From NCBI GenBank assembly GCA_023387965.1, contig JAEWHE010000019.1:1-45439 (forward strand): DNA of 45,439 bases, read 5' to 3'. Positions within the stretch are counted from its first letter, which is position 1; every line of letters begins with the position of its first letter. The position numbers were made by a program, and so were the translations under genes. The notes under the pieces were generated by a model. The model searched no databases. It was not told where the DNA came from and worked only from the letters and a program-made list of their open reading frames with translations. The stretch is from Bacteroidota bacterium (lineage in GTDB: Bacteria > Bacteroidota > Bacteroidia > Flavobacteriales > Flavobacteriaceae). Positions 33,846-43,500 of the stretch are shown here, piece by piece.

Positions 33846-35051
33846 ATGAAATTCGGAATTGTAAAAGAAAGAAAAAATCCACCAGATAGACGTGTTGTTT
33901 TTAGCCCGGAAGCTTTAGTGAAGTTTCATCAGCAGTTTCCTCAAGCCGAAATTGTGGTTGAATCCTCTGACATTCGTGTTTTTCCTGATGAAAATTATGA
34001 GCAAAAAGGCATTTCGGTAACAAATGATTTATCTGACTGCGACGTTCTTTTTGGTGTGAAAGAAATTCCTGTTGACGCACTTTTGCCCAACAAAAAATAT
34101 TTTTTCTTTTCGCATACCATCAAAAAACAACCGTATAATCAAAAGTTGCTTCGTGCGATTTTGGATAAAAATATTGAACTTTTTGACCACGAAACCATTG
34201 TGGATGAAACCAATAGACGCTTGATTGGTTTTGGTAGATATGCCGGAATTGTTGGCGCTTACAACGGAATTCGCGCTTTCGGAATAAAATTTGAATTGTT
34301 CAATTTGCCAAAAGCCGAAACTTTAAATGGCAAAGACGAATTGGTAGCTCGTTTGCGAAGAATTACCGTTCCACCGATAAAAATTGTGGTTACCGGCAAT
34401 GGAAAAGTGGGAAACGGAATCGTGGAAATTCTCGATGCTATGAAGGTAAAACGTGTGGATGCTGAAAATTTTCTTCAAAAGAAATACACACAACCGGTTT
34501 ACACTCAAATTGATGTTGCCGATTATAACAAACACGCTAACGGAAAAGAATTTTCGAGAGTAGATTTTTACCAAAACCCACAAAATTATCAATCTGATTT
34601 TGAAAGGTTTACAAAAGTTTCCGATATTTACATGGCGGGACATTTTTATGGAAACGGAGCTCCGGTAATTTTATCTCGCGAAATGTTAAATGCGGCTGAC
34701 AATAAGATTAAAGTTGTGGCAGATATTTCTTGCGATGTGAACGGTCCGATTGCTTGTACGTTGAAAGCTTCGACCATTGCCGATCCTATTTTCGGGTATC
34801 ATCCTGGCGAACATAAAGAAGTAGATTATTTTCATCCTGCCGCGATAACCGTGATGTCTGTTGATAATTTGCCATGTGAATTGCCAAAAGATGCCAGCGA
34901 AGGTTTCGGTGAAATGTTTTTAGAACACGTGATTCCGGCATTTTTCAATAATGACAAAGATGGAATTTTACAACGTGCCAAAGTTACCGAAAACGGAAAG
35001 TTGACGCCTCGTTTCGCGTATCTTCAGGATTACGCTGATGGAAAGGTTTAG
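33846..35051 (+). CDS. Saccharopine/alanine dehydrogenase-like oxidoreductase
   Basis: The protein has 401 residues and is cytoplasmic. The N-terminal MKFGIVKERKNPPDRRVVFSPE segment with KEIPVDALLPNKKYFFFSHTIKKQ matches the alanine dehydrogenase/saccharopine dehydrogenase (LYS1-like) family. The NAD-binding loop IVVTGNGKVGNGIVEIL is a variant Rossmann motif. HFYGNGAPVILSREML and DISCDVNGPIACTLKAST follow. It probably carries out NAD-dependent oxidative deamination or saccharopine cleavage; the exact substrate is unresolved. The upstream frame would start in the promoter. Confidence 0.8.
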   Translation: MKFGIVKERKNPPDRRVVFSPEALVKFHQQFPQAEIVVESSDIRVFPDENYEQKGISVTNDLSDCDVLFGVKEIPVDALLPNKKYFFFSHTIKKQPYNQKLLRAILDKNIELFDHETIVDETNRRLIGFGRYAGIVGAYNGIRAFGIKFELFNLPKAETLNGKDELVARLRRITVPPIKIVVTGNGKVGNGIVEILDAMKVKRVDAENFLQKKYTQPVYTQIDVADYNKHANGKEFSRVDFYQNPQNYQSDFERFTKVSDIYMAGHFYGNGAPVILSREMLNAADNKIKVVADISCDVNGPIACTLKASTIADPIFGYHPGEHKEVDYFHPAAITVMSVDNLPCELPKDASEGFGEMFLEHVIPAFFNNDKDGILQRAKVTENGKLTPRFAYLQDYADGKV

Positions 35052-35073
35052 TTTTTTGTTTAGAAAAATAATA

Positions 35074-35169
35074 CCACGAATTCTCGAATTTTTTTAATCA
35101 TTTGTGCATTCGAAAAAGTTTGCCAATGATTTACTGATTTTAAAAAAAAAATAATTTGGGAATTCGTGG
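35074..35169. repeat. Inverted repeat in an intergenic region
   Basis: CCACGAATTC (35074-35083) and GAATTCGTGG (35160-35169) are exact inverse copies flanking a 76-base AT-rich segment. It resembles an intergenic element of Flavobacteria with CCACGAATT ends, recalled from memory. It lies between the dehydrogenase and the next lipoprotein gene. Confidence 0.5.
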
Positions 35170-35207
35170 CATAGAAAATTTTGTTTTGCCTTAAAAAAAA
35201 ATGTATT

Positions 35208-35570
35208 ATGAAAAATATAATCGTAGCATTAATCGCTGTCTTTATGGTTTCTTGCAATGCCAAAAAATCGCCCGAAATTAAAGATGAAGTGATTATAACG
35301 GGAGGAAATTCGGAAAGCGAACCAGAGAAAACTACTGTTTCGATTACGGGAACCGTTGCCGAAATTAACCGTGGAAAAGATGGTTACACGGCATCGATTT
35401 TGGCGGAAAATAACCAAACTTATTTTGCCACAATTAGCATCCCGAATCTTACGGATCCTAAACAATTTCGTGAAGTGGGAATTGGTGAAACCATTACCAT
35501 TTCTGGTGAAGCATGGAAAATGGAACAAGATCAATATATTGTGGTGCGGGAGTTACATCCCAAGAAATAA
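35208..35570 (+). CDS. Small lipoprotein with OB-like domain
   Basis: The protein has 120 residues. The ATG at 35208 gives a short signal sequence with lipobox MVSC (Cys15). The mature part is a single strand-rich domain: TVSITGTVAEINRGKDGYTASILAEN and IGIGETITISGEAWKMEQDQYIVVRELHP, a pattern compatible with an OB-fold. Function unknown. It is a single-gene unit ending in a hairpin terminator. Confidence 0.7.
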   Translation: MKNIIVALIAVFMVSCNAKKSPEIKDEVIITGGNSESEPEKTTVSITGTVAEINRGKDGYTASILAENNQTYFATISIPNLTDPKQFREVGIGETITISGEAWKMEQDQYIVVRELHPKK

Positions 35571-35573
35571 TTG

Positions 35574-35598
35574 AAATCTGCCATTGCGCAGATTTTTT
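35574..35598 (+). terminator. Terminator after the OB-like lipoprotein
   Basis: AAATCTGC (35574-35581) pairs with GCAGATTT (35588-35595) and is followed by T residues. It overlaps the end of the convergent Coq4-like gene. Confidence 0.8.
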
Positions 35599-36053
35599 TA
35601 GCGGATGTTTAAATCATTTCGCAACGTTTTCAAAGGTTTTTCGAGCAATTCTAAAAAAACAACGTCGTGAAACGGTAAAGCTTGTTTTCCGCGAAGATAT
35701 TGTAGTTTGAAATACTTGATTTTTACCGGATAAAAAAGAATTCCGGTGATGATGACCAAAAATAAATACAAACTCCTTTTGCCATTTGCCAACAGATAAA
35801 ACTGCATTCCAATTTCTTCATAAACAGAAGTTCCTGTGTTGGTAAGCACATGAAAAACATCATGGTCTTCTAATTTTGGTTGGATTTCAAAACCATTTTT
35901 CACCAAAAAATAACCCAAGGCAAAACCCAAACTTTCTTTGTCCATTCGCAGCATTTGATCTTTACTTATCGACCACGGTTGGTTTCGTTTGCAATATTTT
36001 GCATAAGGTTTGCTACTGATTTCATATAATTTTTCAATTAAAAAATCTTTCAT
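35598..36053 (-). CDS. Coq4-like protein
   Basis: The protein has 151 residues. The HDVFHVLTNTGTSVYEE stretch matches the metal-binding HDxxH(x11)E signature of Coq4, a ubiquinone-biosynthesis protein that binds polyprenylated quinone intermediates. The C-terminal half has one hydrophobic helix (LYLFLVIITGILFYPV). Bacteroidota make menaquinone, so a role in lipid or quinone handling rather than ubiquinone synthesis is likely; this is inference. Confidence 0.72.
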   Translation of the reverse strand: MKDFLIEKLYEISSKPYAKYCKRNQPWSISKDQMLRMDKESLGFALGYFLVKNGFEIQPKLEDHDVFHVLTNTGTSVYEEIGMQFYLLANGKRSLYLFLVIITGILFYPVKIKYFKLQYLRGKQALPFHDVVFLELLEKPLKTLRNDLNIR

Positions 36054-36105
36054 AAATTTATCTTTAAAAGTACTTTGTATTTCAAAGTTTTTGAGTAAAA
36101 AATTT

Positions 36106-36402
36106 TTAGCTTTTTCCGATTAGTTTTTCCAGCGCTTCAATGTGAGCCAAAAATGCTTTTTTACCTTCTTTGGTGGCCAAATATTTAGTATTAGGTTTTT
36201 TTCCAATAAATTGCTTTTCGACTACAATATATTTCTCAGATTCCAAAGCCTTGGTATGACTGGCGAGATTGCCGTCCGTAACACCCAAAAGTTCTTTCAA
36301 CATGTTAAAATCGGCAGATTCATTGACCATCAAAACCGACATAATTCCGAGTCGGATTCTGTGATCAAAAGCTTTATTGATATTTTGGATGATGTGTTTC
36401 AA
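36106..36402 (-). CDS. Small winged-helix transcriptional regulator
   Basis: The protein has about 98 residues. The HTH is visible: FDHRIRLGIMSVLMVNES, then FNMLKELLGVTDGNLASHTKALES as recognition helix, and a wing with KKPNTKYLATKEGKKAF. This is the compact regulator type (HTH_34/ArsR-MarR-like) often paired with a membrane protein gene. No ATG precedes the domain, so a TTG at 36402 is chosen. A longer frame would overlap the upstream membrane-protein gene. It lies 34 bases after that gene and is probably cotranscribed with it. Confidence 0.75.
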   Translation of the reverse strand: MKHIIQNINKAFDHRIRLGIMSVLMVNESADFNMLKELLGVTDGNLASHTKALESEKYIVVEKQFIGKKPNTKYLATKEGKKAFLAHIEALEKLIGKS

Positions 36403-36436
36403 GTGGGGTAAATTTAGAAAAATAAATAGTAAAAAC

Positions 36437-37066
36437 CTATTGGGTTGCAGCCGTTCTTTCGTACTTGAAATACATGAGCAATCCATAGAAAATATTTCCG
36501 AAACCGAAACCAATTGCCCAAAAAATCAAACCATAATTGACAAACCAAAGGCTGATTAATCCCAAAATTATTTGCGTAATCCCTAAAAATCGCACATCTC
36601 CAAGCGTGTATTTGCTTGCGTTTACACATGCTAAACCGTAAAAAATGAGCATGAGTGGCACGACTAAACTCCACGTTTCTTTTTCGATTAAAAACAAAAT
36701 GAAAAACCCGCCAGTTAACAACGGAATGGCAAAGTTGATTACTAACCTTTTCGACGAAGCATCCCAGATTTTTTCGCCTTCCCTCCTCGCCTTTTTAGCC
36801 GAAAGTGAAATGGCGGTTGCAACCGAAAATACTACGACAACTGCCGCAATGCCAATTAATCTGAGAACCTGATTTTCGGTAAGAAAAATTTCCGGAGCAT
36901 TAAAGTCTGTAGATTTATACAAAGTTTGATATGCCAAAAATGCGCCAATCAAAGCGAAAATTCCGGCTAAAACTCCAGATAAACCACTCAAGGAAATAAA
37001 ACGCGACGATTTGTTCATCATGTTTTTAATTTCGGCAATGTCATTTAGGTATTGATTATTTTCCAT
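36437..37066 (-). CDS. Membrane protein paired with the winged-helix regulator
   Basis: The protein has 209 residues with about six hydrophobic helices (residues about 26-46, 65-87, 105-125, 128-145, 155-172, 175-195). The ATG at 37066 gives MENNQYLNDIAEIKNMMNKSSRF, a soluble amphipathic N-terminus. No catalytic motif is seen. The regulator gene follows, so this is a two-gene unit. The promoter on the minus strand is likely near 37089 (TTACTTTG). Function unknown; possibly a membrane partner of the regulator. Confidence 0.75.
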   Translation of the reverse strand: MENNQYLNDIAEIKNMMNKSSRFISLSGLSGVLAGIFALIGAFLAYQTLYKSTDFNAPEIFLTENQVLRLIGIAAVVVVFSVATAISLSAKKARREGEKIWDASSKRLVINFAIPLLTGGFFILFLIEKETWSLVVPLMLIFYGLACVNASKYTLGDVRFLGITQIILGLISLWFVNYGLIFWAIGFGFGNIFYGLLMYFKYERTAATQ

Positions 37067-37110
37067 AAAAAGAACTTTGAGAAACAAAGTAAGTTAATCT
37101 TTTTCTATTT

Positions 37111-37144
37111 ACAAAAAAAATCCCCGAAAAAATTTTCAGGGATA
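37111..37144 (-). terminator. Terminator after kdsA
   Basis: On the minus strand ATCCCTGAAAA pairs with TTTTCGGGGAT with one mismatch, followed by eight T residues (plus-strand A-run 37113-37120). Confidence 0.75.
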
Positions 37145-37148
37145 GTCT

Positions 37149-37967
37149 TTAAAAATTGTTAATCGTTTTTCTAATCGCGACTAATTTTGTCATCAAATCT
37201 TCAAAATACTTGATATTCAACATATTGGCTCCGTCACTTTTAGCATTTGCTGGATCAAAATGTGTTTCAATAAAAATTCCGTCAACGCCAACTGCAATTC
37301 CGGCTTTGGCAATTGTTTCGATCATATCAGGTCTTCCGCCGGTAACGCCAGCCGTTTGGTTAGGTTGTTGCAACGAATGCGTCACATCTAAAACGGTGGT
37401 CGCAAAATTTTTCATGGTAGGAATTCCGCGATAATCTACAATCATATCTTGGTAGCCAAACATCGTCCCACGATCTGTAACCATCACATTTTGGTTGTTA
37501 CAGTCAAGCACTTTTTGCACGGCATGTTTCATACTTTCCGGACTCATGAATTGCCCTTTTTTCAGGTTCACGGTTCTTCCGGTATTTGCTGCTGCCACAA
37601 CTAAATCGGTTTGTCGCACTAAAAAAGCCGGAATTTGCAACACATCTACATATTCTGCAGCCATTGCAGCATCCTCGTTGGTATGAATATCGGTGATGGT
37701 TGGTACGTCAAAAGTTTCGGAAACTTTGCGGAGAATTTTTAGCGCTTTTTCGTCGCCAATTCCTGAGAAACTGTCAATTCGCGAACGATTTGCTTTTTTA
37801 AACGAACCTTTAAAAACGTAAGGAATTTGGAGTTTATCGGTCGTTTTTACCAATTCTTCTGCGATTCTTAACGCCATTTCTTCGCCTTCAATGGCGCAAG
37901 GTCCCGCTAGTAAAAAGAAATTCCCGCTATCGGTATGTTTTATTTTTTTGATATTTTCTAAATTCAT
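37149..37967 (-). CDS. kdsA: 3-deoxy-D-manno-octulosonate 8-phosphate synthase
   Basis: The protein has 272 residues, full length. It condenses arabinose 5-phosphate with phosphoenolpyruvate to give KDO-8-phosphate for lipopolysaccharide. Motifs are LLAGPCAIEGEE, FKGSFKKANRSRIDSFSG, TDIHTNEDA, LQIPAFLVRQTDLV, VMVTDRGTMFGY and VTHSLQQPNQTAGVTGGRPD. Cys24 in GPCAIE, where E. coli has Asn, points to the metal-dependent class. A TAAATTTG -7 element is at 37994-37987. Confidence 0.96.
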   Translation of the reverse strand: MNLENIKKIKHTDSGNFFLLAGPCAIEGEEMALRIAEELVKTTDKLQIPYVFKGSFKKANRSRIDSFSGIGDEKALKILRKVSETFDVPTITDIHTNEDAAMAAEYVDVLQIPAFLVRQTDLVVAAANTGRTVNLKKGQFMSPESMKHAVQKVLDCNNQNVMVTDRGTMFGYQDMIVDYRGIPTMKNFATTVLDVTHSLQQPNQTAGVTGGRPDMIETIAKAGIAVGVDGIFIETHFDPANAKSDGANMLNIKYFEDLMTKLVAIRKTINNF

Positions 37968-37986
37968 TGTGTTGATTTTTGAATGG

Positions 37987-37994
37987 CAAATTTA
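37987..37994 (-). promoter_or_regulatory. -7 element for kdsA
   Basis: TAAATTTG on the minus strand, 20 bases from the start codon, fits TAnnTTTG. No clear -33 element. Confidence 0.45.
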
Positions 37995-38096
37995 CTGATA
38001 TTTTTTGGGATTTTTGGGAATGGGGTTTTTGGGGTATTATTATCCGCGAAATCACTCACGAATTAAGACTGAAGCGTATCTTTCAGCACAATCGCC

Positions 38097-38249
38097 CGCG
38101 TGAAGGATGGAAGCGGAAACCACCGAAATAAAAAAACGGTGCATTTCTTTTGGCTCAAAAGCGACCAGCGGAAGCTCTTTGAGGCAAATAGAAATGCCCG
38201 TTTTTTATGAGGTGTTGTAGCGTACAGCCTGACCCGAAGGGACACGCCC
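38097..38249 (+). repeat. Intergenic repeat, copy 2
   Basis: It starts CGCGTGAAGGATGGAAGCGG and ends GGGACACGCCC, the same termini as copy 1 (32221-32336) in reverse orientation. The inner part is longer and different. It occupies most of the gap between kdsA and the next lipoprotein gene. Confidence 0.6.
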
Positions 38250-38258
38250 AAAAAATTT

Positions 38259-38708
38259 TTATTTTGCCGAAAATCCTACGGGAATGTAGAGTTGGCCTTT
38301 GCTGTAATTATTGAAATAGAGTTGGACGGGTTTAGAAATTTCGGGATAGGAAACTTCGTAAACGTCGAGCAAACCGGCTCCCATTTCGGTTTTTGTGGTG
38401 GGAAACGGACAGCAGTTTTCAAGTTTTTTGTAAGAAATTTTTTCGCCATTTGGTCCGGTTAAGGCGTTGAGAAATCTTTTGATATTGATTTCTTCGTCTT
38501 TGGCGTTTTTGTAAAAAACATTGATGGGATAATCTTTGTGATAGCCGTATTTTTTATCGGTTGTTTTTTGGGCAATTGCGAAATATCCGTCACTTGTCAA
38601 GGTTGGTTCCGGTGCGTTTTCATCTACATTTTTAAGGGTAGATTTGGTACTTACGCAAGATAGCATTACGACCAAAATGACGATTGTGGCTAAGATTTTT
38701 GTTTTCAT
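38259..38708 (-). CDS. Lipoprotein of the kdsA neighbourhood
   Basis: The protein has 149 residues with lipobox VMLSC (Cys17). Conserved blocks RFLNALTGPNGEKISYKK, NCCPFPTTK, LLDVYEVSY and FNNYSKGQLYIPVGFSAK are shared with the lipoprotein at 6124-6558. Its gene overlaps the DUF4199 gene by 4 bases (ATGA), so both are translated together. It is often found next to kdsA, from memory, but has no aldolase features. Envelope protein of unknown function. Confidence 0.75.
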   Translation of the reverse strand: MKTKILATIVILVVMLSCVSTKSTLKNVDENAPEPTLTSDGYFAIAQKTTDKKYGYHKDYPINVFYKNAKDEEINIKRFLNALTGPNGEKISYKKLENCCPFPTTKTEMGAGLLDVYEVSYPEISKPVQLYFNNYSKGQLYIPVGFSAK

Positions 38709-39193
38709 GCTTTGATGCTTTTTGTTTTTAAAAACGATGAAATGATGGCTGATATTGTGATGCCAAAGGAAAGTGTAAAAAAGATGCTTTGATAAATTTG
38801 GCTTTCCAAATTGTAAACTTTTTGGGCGCTTTCTACGCTTATGTTGTTTTTTTGCACAACCATTTTTACCATGTTTTCTAAAAATTCTGGAGCGATGGCT
38901 TTGTGAATGATGACTTGAGCGATTGGCATGAGGATGGCGATGAATAAACTGAGGTATAATCCGCTGGTTGTGCCTTGTTTCCAGTCCATTTGTTTTTTAA
39001 AATAGTGGATTTTTTTGTCTTTTATGGCGACAACGAATAAAAATATAGCTAATACGTAAAACAATGCCGAATATTTCCAGTAAAGGTTGATGTTTTGGTC
39101 ATAAAGTTCCATGCCTTTTTCTACAAATGTCCAAGCGAGGTAACAAAAAATATATCGGATGGCCCATTTTATTTCAATGGCGAATTTTTTCAT
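38705..39193 (-). CDS. DUF4199 family membrane protein
   Basis: The protein has 162 residues with four predicted membrane helices (about 10-28, 40-58, 75-96, 130-155). The loop AIAPEFLENMVKMVVQKNNISVESAQKV between helices 3 and 4 is typical of DUF4199 proteins of Bacteroidota. Function unknown. It overlaps the following lipoprotein gene by 4 bases. Confidence 0.8.
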   Translation of the reverse strand: MKKFAIEIKWAIRYIFCYLAWTFVEKGMELYDQNINLYWKYSALFYVLAIFLFVVAIKDKKIHYFKKQMDWKQGTTSGLYLSLFIAILMPIAQVIIHKAIAPEFLENMVKMVVQKNNISVESAQKVYNLESQIYQSIFFTLSFGITISAIISSFLKTKSIKA

Positions 39194-39871
39194 GTAGTTT
39201 AATTTTGGGTAAAATTAAGGCAATAAATTATAGTTTGGCATAAATTGGAAGAAATTGTGGAATCTTTTGGTCTCTTAAAGGAAGTAATTAGAGCAGCTAA
39301 AATAAATACTTCTCGAAAATATTTTTTACGATATTGAAATAATTCCGAAGAATTTATAAAACATCTACTTTTTTTGCGTATTAAATTTATGAATATGATA
39401 AAAAATATCCAAAAGCGCTTGAAAATCAGCTAATCACTTTTACAACTTAACGAAAATTTTACATAATTTTGTAAGAATTTAAGTTAAAAGTTATAAATTT
39501 GCTTCGTGATGATTGTAAGGTTTTTACATCAAATTTAACATCCTTCATCAGTCATTTCATAAATTGGTTCGAAGTTTTTTACGGATTAACAATCCCCAAT
39601 TGTTTTTTACGTATAAGAGAAAAAACCACTCGTTTTATTGCTTACCCATACCCCATTGAGTTAGAAAATAAAAAATATACCACAAATGAGATTAAACTTT
39701 ACTCCAACTTTACTCCTTTTTTCGGACTTCCGAGAAAAATCTCCACATTTTACTAATTATTTTATCAAGAGCTATTTGGGCTGATTTTCTTTTTAGAAAA
39801 TATTTTTTGTGCAATATTCCCTAAAATATTGTACTAAATCTTCTTTATCAACTACCACAAATTCACGTACA
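39194..39871 (+). other. Long AT-rich intergenic region with a promoter and extended leader
   Basis: This stretch of 678 bases between divergent genes has no gene I can support. A good promoter is present: TTTG (39468-39471), 22 bases, TAAATTTG (39494-39501). If used, it would give a leader of about 365 nt before the start codon at 39872. A small hairpin CAATATT/AATATTG lies at 39812-39831. An 85-codon frame at 39499-39756 starts inside the -7 element and looks spurious. Confidence 0.5.
39468..39501 (+). promoter_or_regulatory. Promoter upstream of the adhesin locus
   Basis: TTTG at 39468-39471 and TAAATTTG at 39494-39501 are separated by 22 bases, matching the Bacteroidota promoter. A second TAATTTTG lies at 39464-39471, overlapping the -33. 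Confidence 0.6.
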
Positions 39872-40558
39872 ATGAAGTATTCTGAACGTACTTTAAATGC
39901 CTCATTCTGGCATTTTAAACTTTCAATTGTTGCCATTTTCATAGCCTCGCTGGGATTAAATGCGCAAACGCAATTCGGTAAAAAAATGCCGTTTAAAGTG
40001 ATTTCTTTTGGCGAAAAAATTGATTTTGGACAACTTGACAAATCCGTTCGCTGGACGGTTTCTGGGCAAAACGGCACCAAAAGTTTTTCCGGAAGCGAGA
40101 TTAACAACTACATTTTTGAACAACCCGGAACTTACAACATTCGTTTCTCTGAAAACAAGATGCATAACGAAAATGAGTGTAACCATCCGCCGTTTGATGA
40201 AAATTTCACTGTGGAAGTTGCAGCGGTAAAAATGGTTTTTGACTTTTCGAAAATTGTTTTTTCAAAAGAAATTCAATCGGGTATTTCATGCGATGGCATC
40301 GAGGTAAGTGTTCCTGTAAAAATTATTACCTCGAAAGAAGCTCCTGAAACTGCGACAATTCCGGCATTGCGTGGTGCGGGAATTGGCGTGGAAATCACCG
40401 GGAAACCTGTTTCTGAAACGATTAAACTTCGGGATGGTATTTCCACCATTACTTATAAATTATCTGGTCGTGCTTCCAGCCCAGAATATATCATGCTGGA
40501 TTTTTTCGACATTAACAACCAAACTCAAACCTATTATTTGCCTAAACGTTTAAACTAA
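39872..40558 (+). CDS. Secreted protein preceding the giant adhesin
   Basis: The protein has 228 residues. The ATG at 39872 precedes a signal peptide (FKLSIVAIFIASLGLNAQ). The mature protein is beta-rich, with two Ig-like halves: WTVSGQNGTKSFSGSEINNYIFEQPGTYNIRF, reminiscent of a PKD strand pattern, and FSKEIQSGISCDGIEVSVPVKI...YKLSGRASSPEYIMLDFFDINNQTQTYYL. Function unknown. The giant surface protein starts 14 bases later on the same strand, so this is probably a partner or accessory of that protein. Confidence 0.72.
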   Translation: MKYSERTLNASFWHFKLSIVAIFIASLGLNAQTQFGKKMPFKVISFGEKIDFGQLDKSVRWTVSGQNGTKSFSGSEINNYIFEQPGTYNIRFSENKMHNENECNHPPFDENFTVEVAAVKMVFDFSKIVFSKEIQSGISCDGIEVSVPVKIITSKEAPETATIPALRGAGIGVEITGKPVSETIKLRDGISTITYKLSGRASSPEYIMLDFFDINNQTQTYYLPKRLN

Positions 40559-40571
40559 CGACCGCTTTATT

Positions 40572-43500
40572 ATGGAAAAAAATTACTTTAAAACATCACC
40601 GTTTTTAAAAATAAAAACTGCATTGTCAATCCTTGCAGTTTCTGCGTTTTCGTTAAACGTGATGGCGCAAGAATGTGCAATTCCTGCTGTGGGTTGTCCT
40701 AACACGGATTTAACCAACTCAGGTTTCAATGCAGACGATAACAGGGTGACTTTAGAATACGACAATAAAGTTTCCACTTTTCACAGTACAGCGGTATTAA
40801 CTTCTCCGGGAGTTTTTAGAGTTTGGGGAGAAAATATGGCTCCAAACGGAACTGCGGCACAAACTTCTCCCTTAGAAATAAACAGCACGAACTTTACTGC
40901 TTTAGGTTCTGCTATCCCTTTAAAATTGTCGTTAGGAAGCCAATATGTCAACACCGTACAGGGTATTTTATTGGCTACAGACGGATTGTATGCCTGGGGC
41001 GTTCGCGGGGCGGTTTTAAGTACATCGCTCACAACTTCAAATGCATTCCAAAAATTAAACTTTGGTTTTAATAATACCGGTTTACCAAACGGCGTGAATC
41101 CTGGCGATGTTAAAATGATGTTTGTGACCGGACAAACTATCGCTATTACCACTTGTAGCGGAAATGTTTATGTGCTTTCGCAAAATGCACTCTTGCGAGG
41201 AAATGGTAGTACCGGAAATGCCACAACCTGGTCATTAGTTACTACGTCAACAGGATCTACGTTATCAGATGTTGTGGCAACACGAGGTAGTTTTGGAACC
41301 TTAATAGCACTTACGAGATCCGGACAAGTTTATGTTTGGGGAGACAGTGTTTTTTTAGGAAATAATACCGCGGCTGAAAACCAGAATCGAGCTACTTTAA
41401 TGACCCTTCCTACTGGAATAGATATAAAAATGATTGGTGCAACAACCAATAGAATTAGTAGCAGCGTTTCTGATAAATCATTTTACGTTTTAGCCGTAAA
41501 CGGAAATTTATATTCTTTGGGAAAGAATTCATCTCGACAATTAGGCGATTTCTCTACAACGGAAAGATTAAGTTGGGTACAACCTCGATATTCTACTACT
41601 ACAACCAATGTGATGAATAACATTAAATGGTTTAGCCCGCAAGAACACGACACCTATTACGGTGCTGTGAATGTTATCACCAATGCAAAAAGGTTATATG
41701 CTTTCGGAAATAACGATACTGGAATGTTAGGTTTCCCAACGTCTACTACAAGTGTGAACCCAACAACCCCTCAAGGAATTGCTACTACTGACGAAATTAT
41801 TTTTGTTGAAACCGGAGGTCATACAACAATGGTTGTCAAAACTTGTACAGCTAATTTTGGGTATGCTGGACATAGAATTCGTGGTAGTATGGGTAATGGT
41901 GGCGATCAATCTGACACGCAATCAACGTTTACCTATGCTACGGCCAATATTCAAGTTTGTGGTTCAGAATCTTTACCAATCATCACCGTAGAGGATCCAG
42001 AAATTAATGCAGGTTACAGCGATTATTGTGTGTTTTCAACTTTAAATCTACAGCCTTCACCAATTGGAGGAAATTTGACAATTAGATCCGGAAGTTCGGT
42101 TGCATCGTTGAGCGGAAATATTCTTACCTTTAATCAACCCGGAACTGTAACAGTTAGATACACTTTACCAACAGCGTGTGGTGGAACTTCATTTGTTGAC
42201 CGAGTTTTTACTGTAAACAATTGTACCGCAGATTTGTCATTAACAAAAACAGTTGATGTAACGACGCCTGTCGTAGGAAGTAATGTGGTGTTTACCCTCA
42301 CCGCTTCAAACGCAGGACGATCAATCGCAAAAAATGCAACCGTTACAGACAGATTGCCTTCCGGATTTGAATTTGTAAGTGCTAGTCCAGCTGCTAATTA
42401 TAATAGTGGAACGGGCGTTTGGACTTTGGTGGGAGATTTTCTACCAAATACCACTCGAACATTAACAATAACAGCAAGAATTAGAAATTCGGGTAACTTT
42501 TTAAATGTTGCCACTATCAATTCAAATCAGACAAATCCGAATACAGCGAATAATACCGCTCGAGCGGAGGTATTTCCTAGAGTTTCAGCAGTTTGCGAAA
42601 GCAATATTTTGGTAAATCCAAGCTTTGAAACTCCTGTCCAATCAACACCAAATGCCAATAATTTATTTGATTCGCCTTACAGTGGCTGGGCAACTCAAAA
42701 CGGTGCTCAAATCAATATCATTAGGGTAAATGGATCGAACTATTCGAGTGGTCCGGTTACTGCTCATGGTACAGGAAATCAATACTTGGATATTGCTGGT
42801 GCATCGGATTATCCAACACAAACTTTTGTATTGACCTCTGCAGCCAGTTTTTCCTTCTCAGCTTGGTTTGCTAGCCGAGATTCATTCAACACAGAAGGTT
42901 ATGCGAACTGGACAGCGAGAGTGGATATTTTAGATGTGAATAATAACATCGTTGCTTCTTCTTCGGCGATAGATTTTACATCCGATACACCAAAAGAAAA
43001 TTGGTATTTTGTTAGCGGAAATGCTCCATTCCTTCCAGCTGGAACCTATAAGTTCAGAGGTTTTATTGGCGATTTCGGTCACATGGACGATGCTTTCCTT
43101 TGTATCGCTCCTGGAATAGATGCTGTAAACGATGATTTTTCGGCGTCAGTAGTTCCCGGAACAGGTGGTACATTGCCATCAGTTTTTACTAATGATACCA
43201 ATTATGGAAGTACCGAAAACGTTAGTTCTTCAACTGTTAGCGTGTCACTGGTTAACCCTCCAACGGGAGTATCCATCAATGCAAATGGTGTGATTTCAAT
43301 TCCTGCAGGTTATGCTCCAGGTTCTCATACCTTACAATATACTGTTTGTGAAAACGCTCCAAATAACGCCAACTGCGATACCGCAACCGTAACTTTCGTT
43401 GTCGAAACGCTTGCTACTGTTAACGGAAGCGTGTTAAACGACAACAACGGAACAACTGATGGAGTTAACGGAAACGGAGTTTCTGGAGCAACTGTTACTT

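Noticed and set aside
38063..38251. A 62-codon minus-strand frame after kdsA
   Set aside because: It consists of the intergenic repeat; low-complexity translation with no start context.
38259..38708. Annotation as a second KDO-8-phosphate synthase
   Set aside because: The protein is a small lipoprotein without any aldolase motif; the name would only reflect the neighbouring kdsA.
39245..39343. Short frame beginning LEEIVESFGLLKEVI as a gene remnant
   Set aside because: It stops after about 32 codons and no similarity can be shown without a search.
39499..39756. An 85-codon plus-strand frame
   Set aside because: It starts with a TTG inside the predicted -7 element, has no recognised domain and no signal; probably chance.
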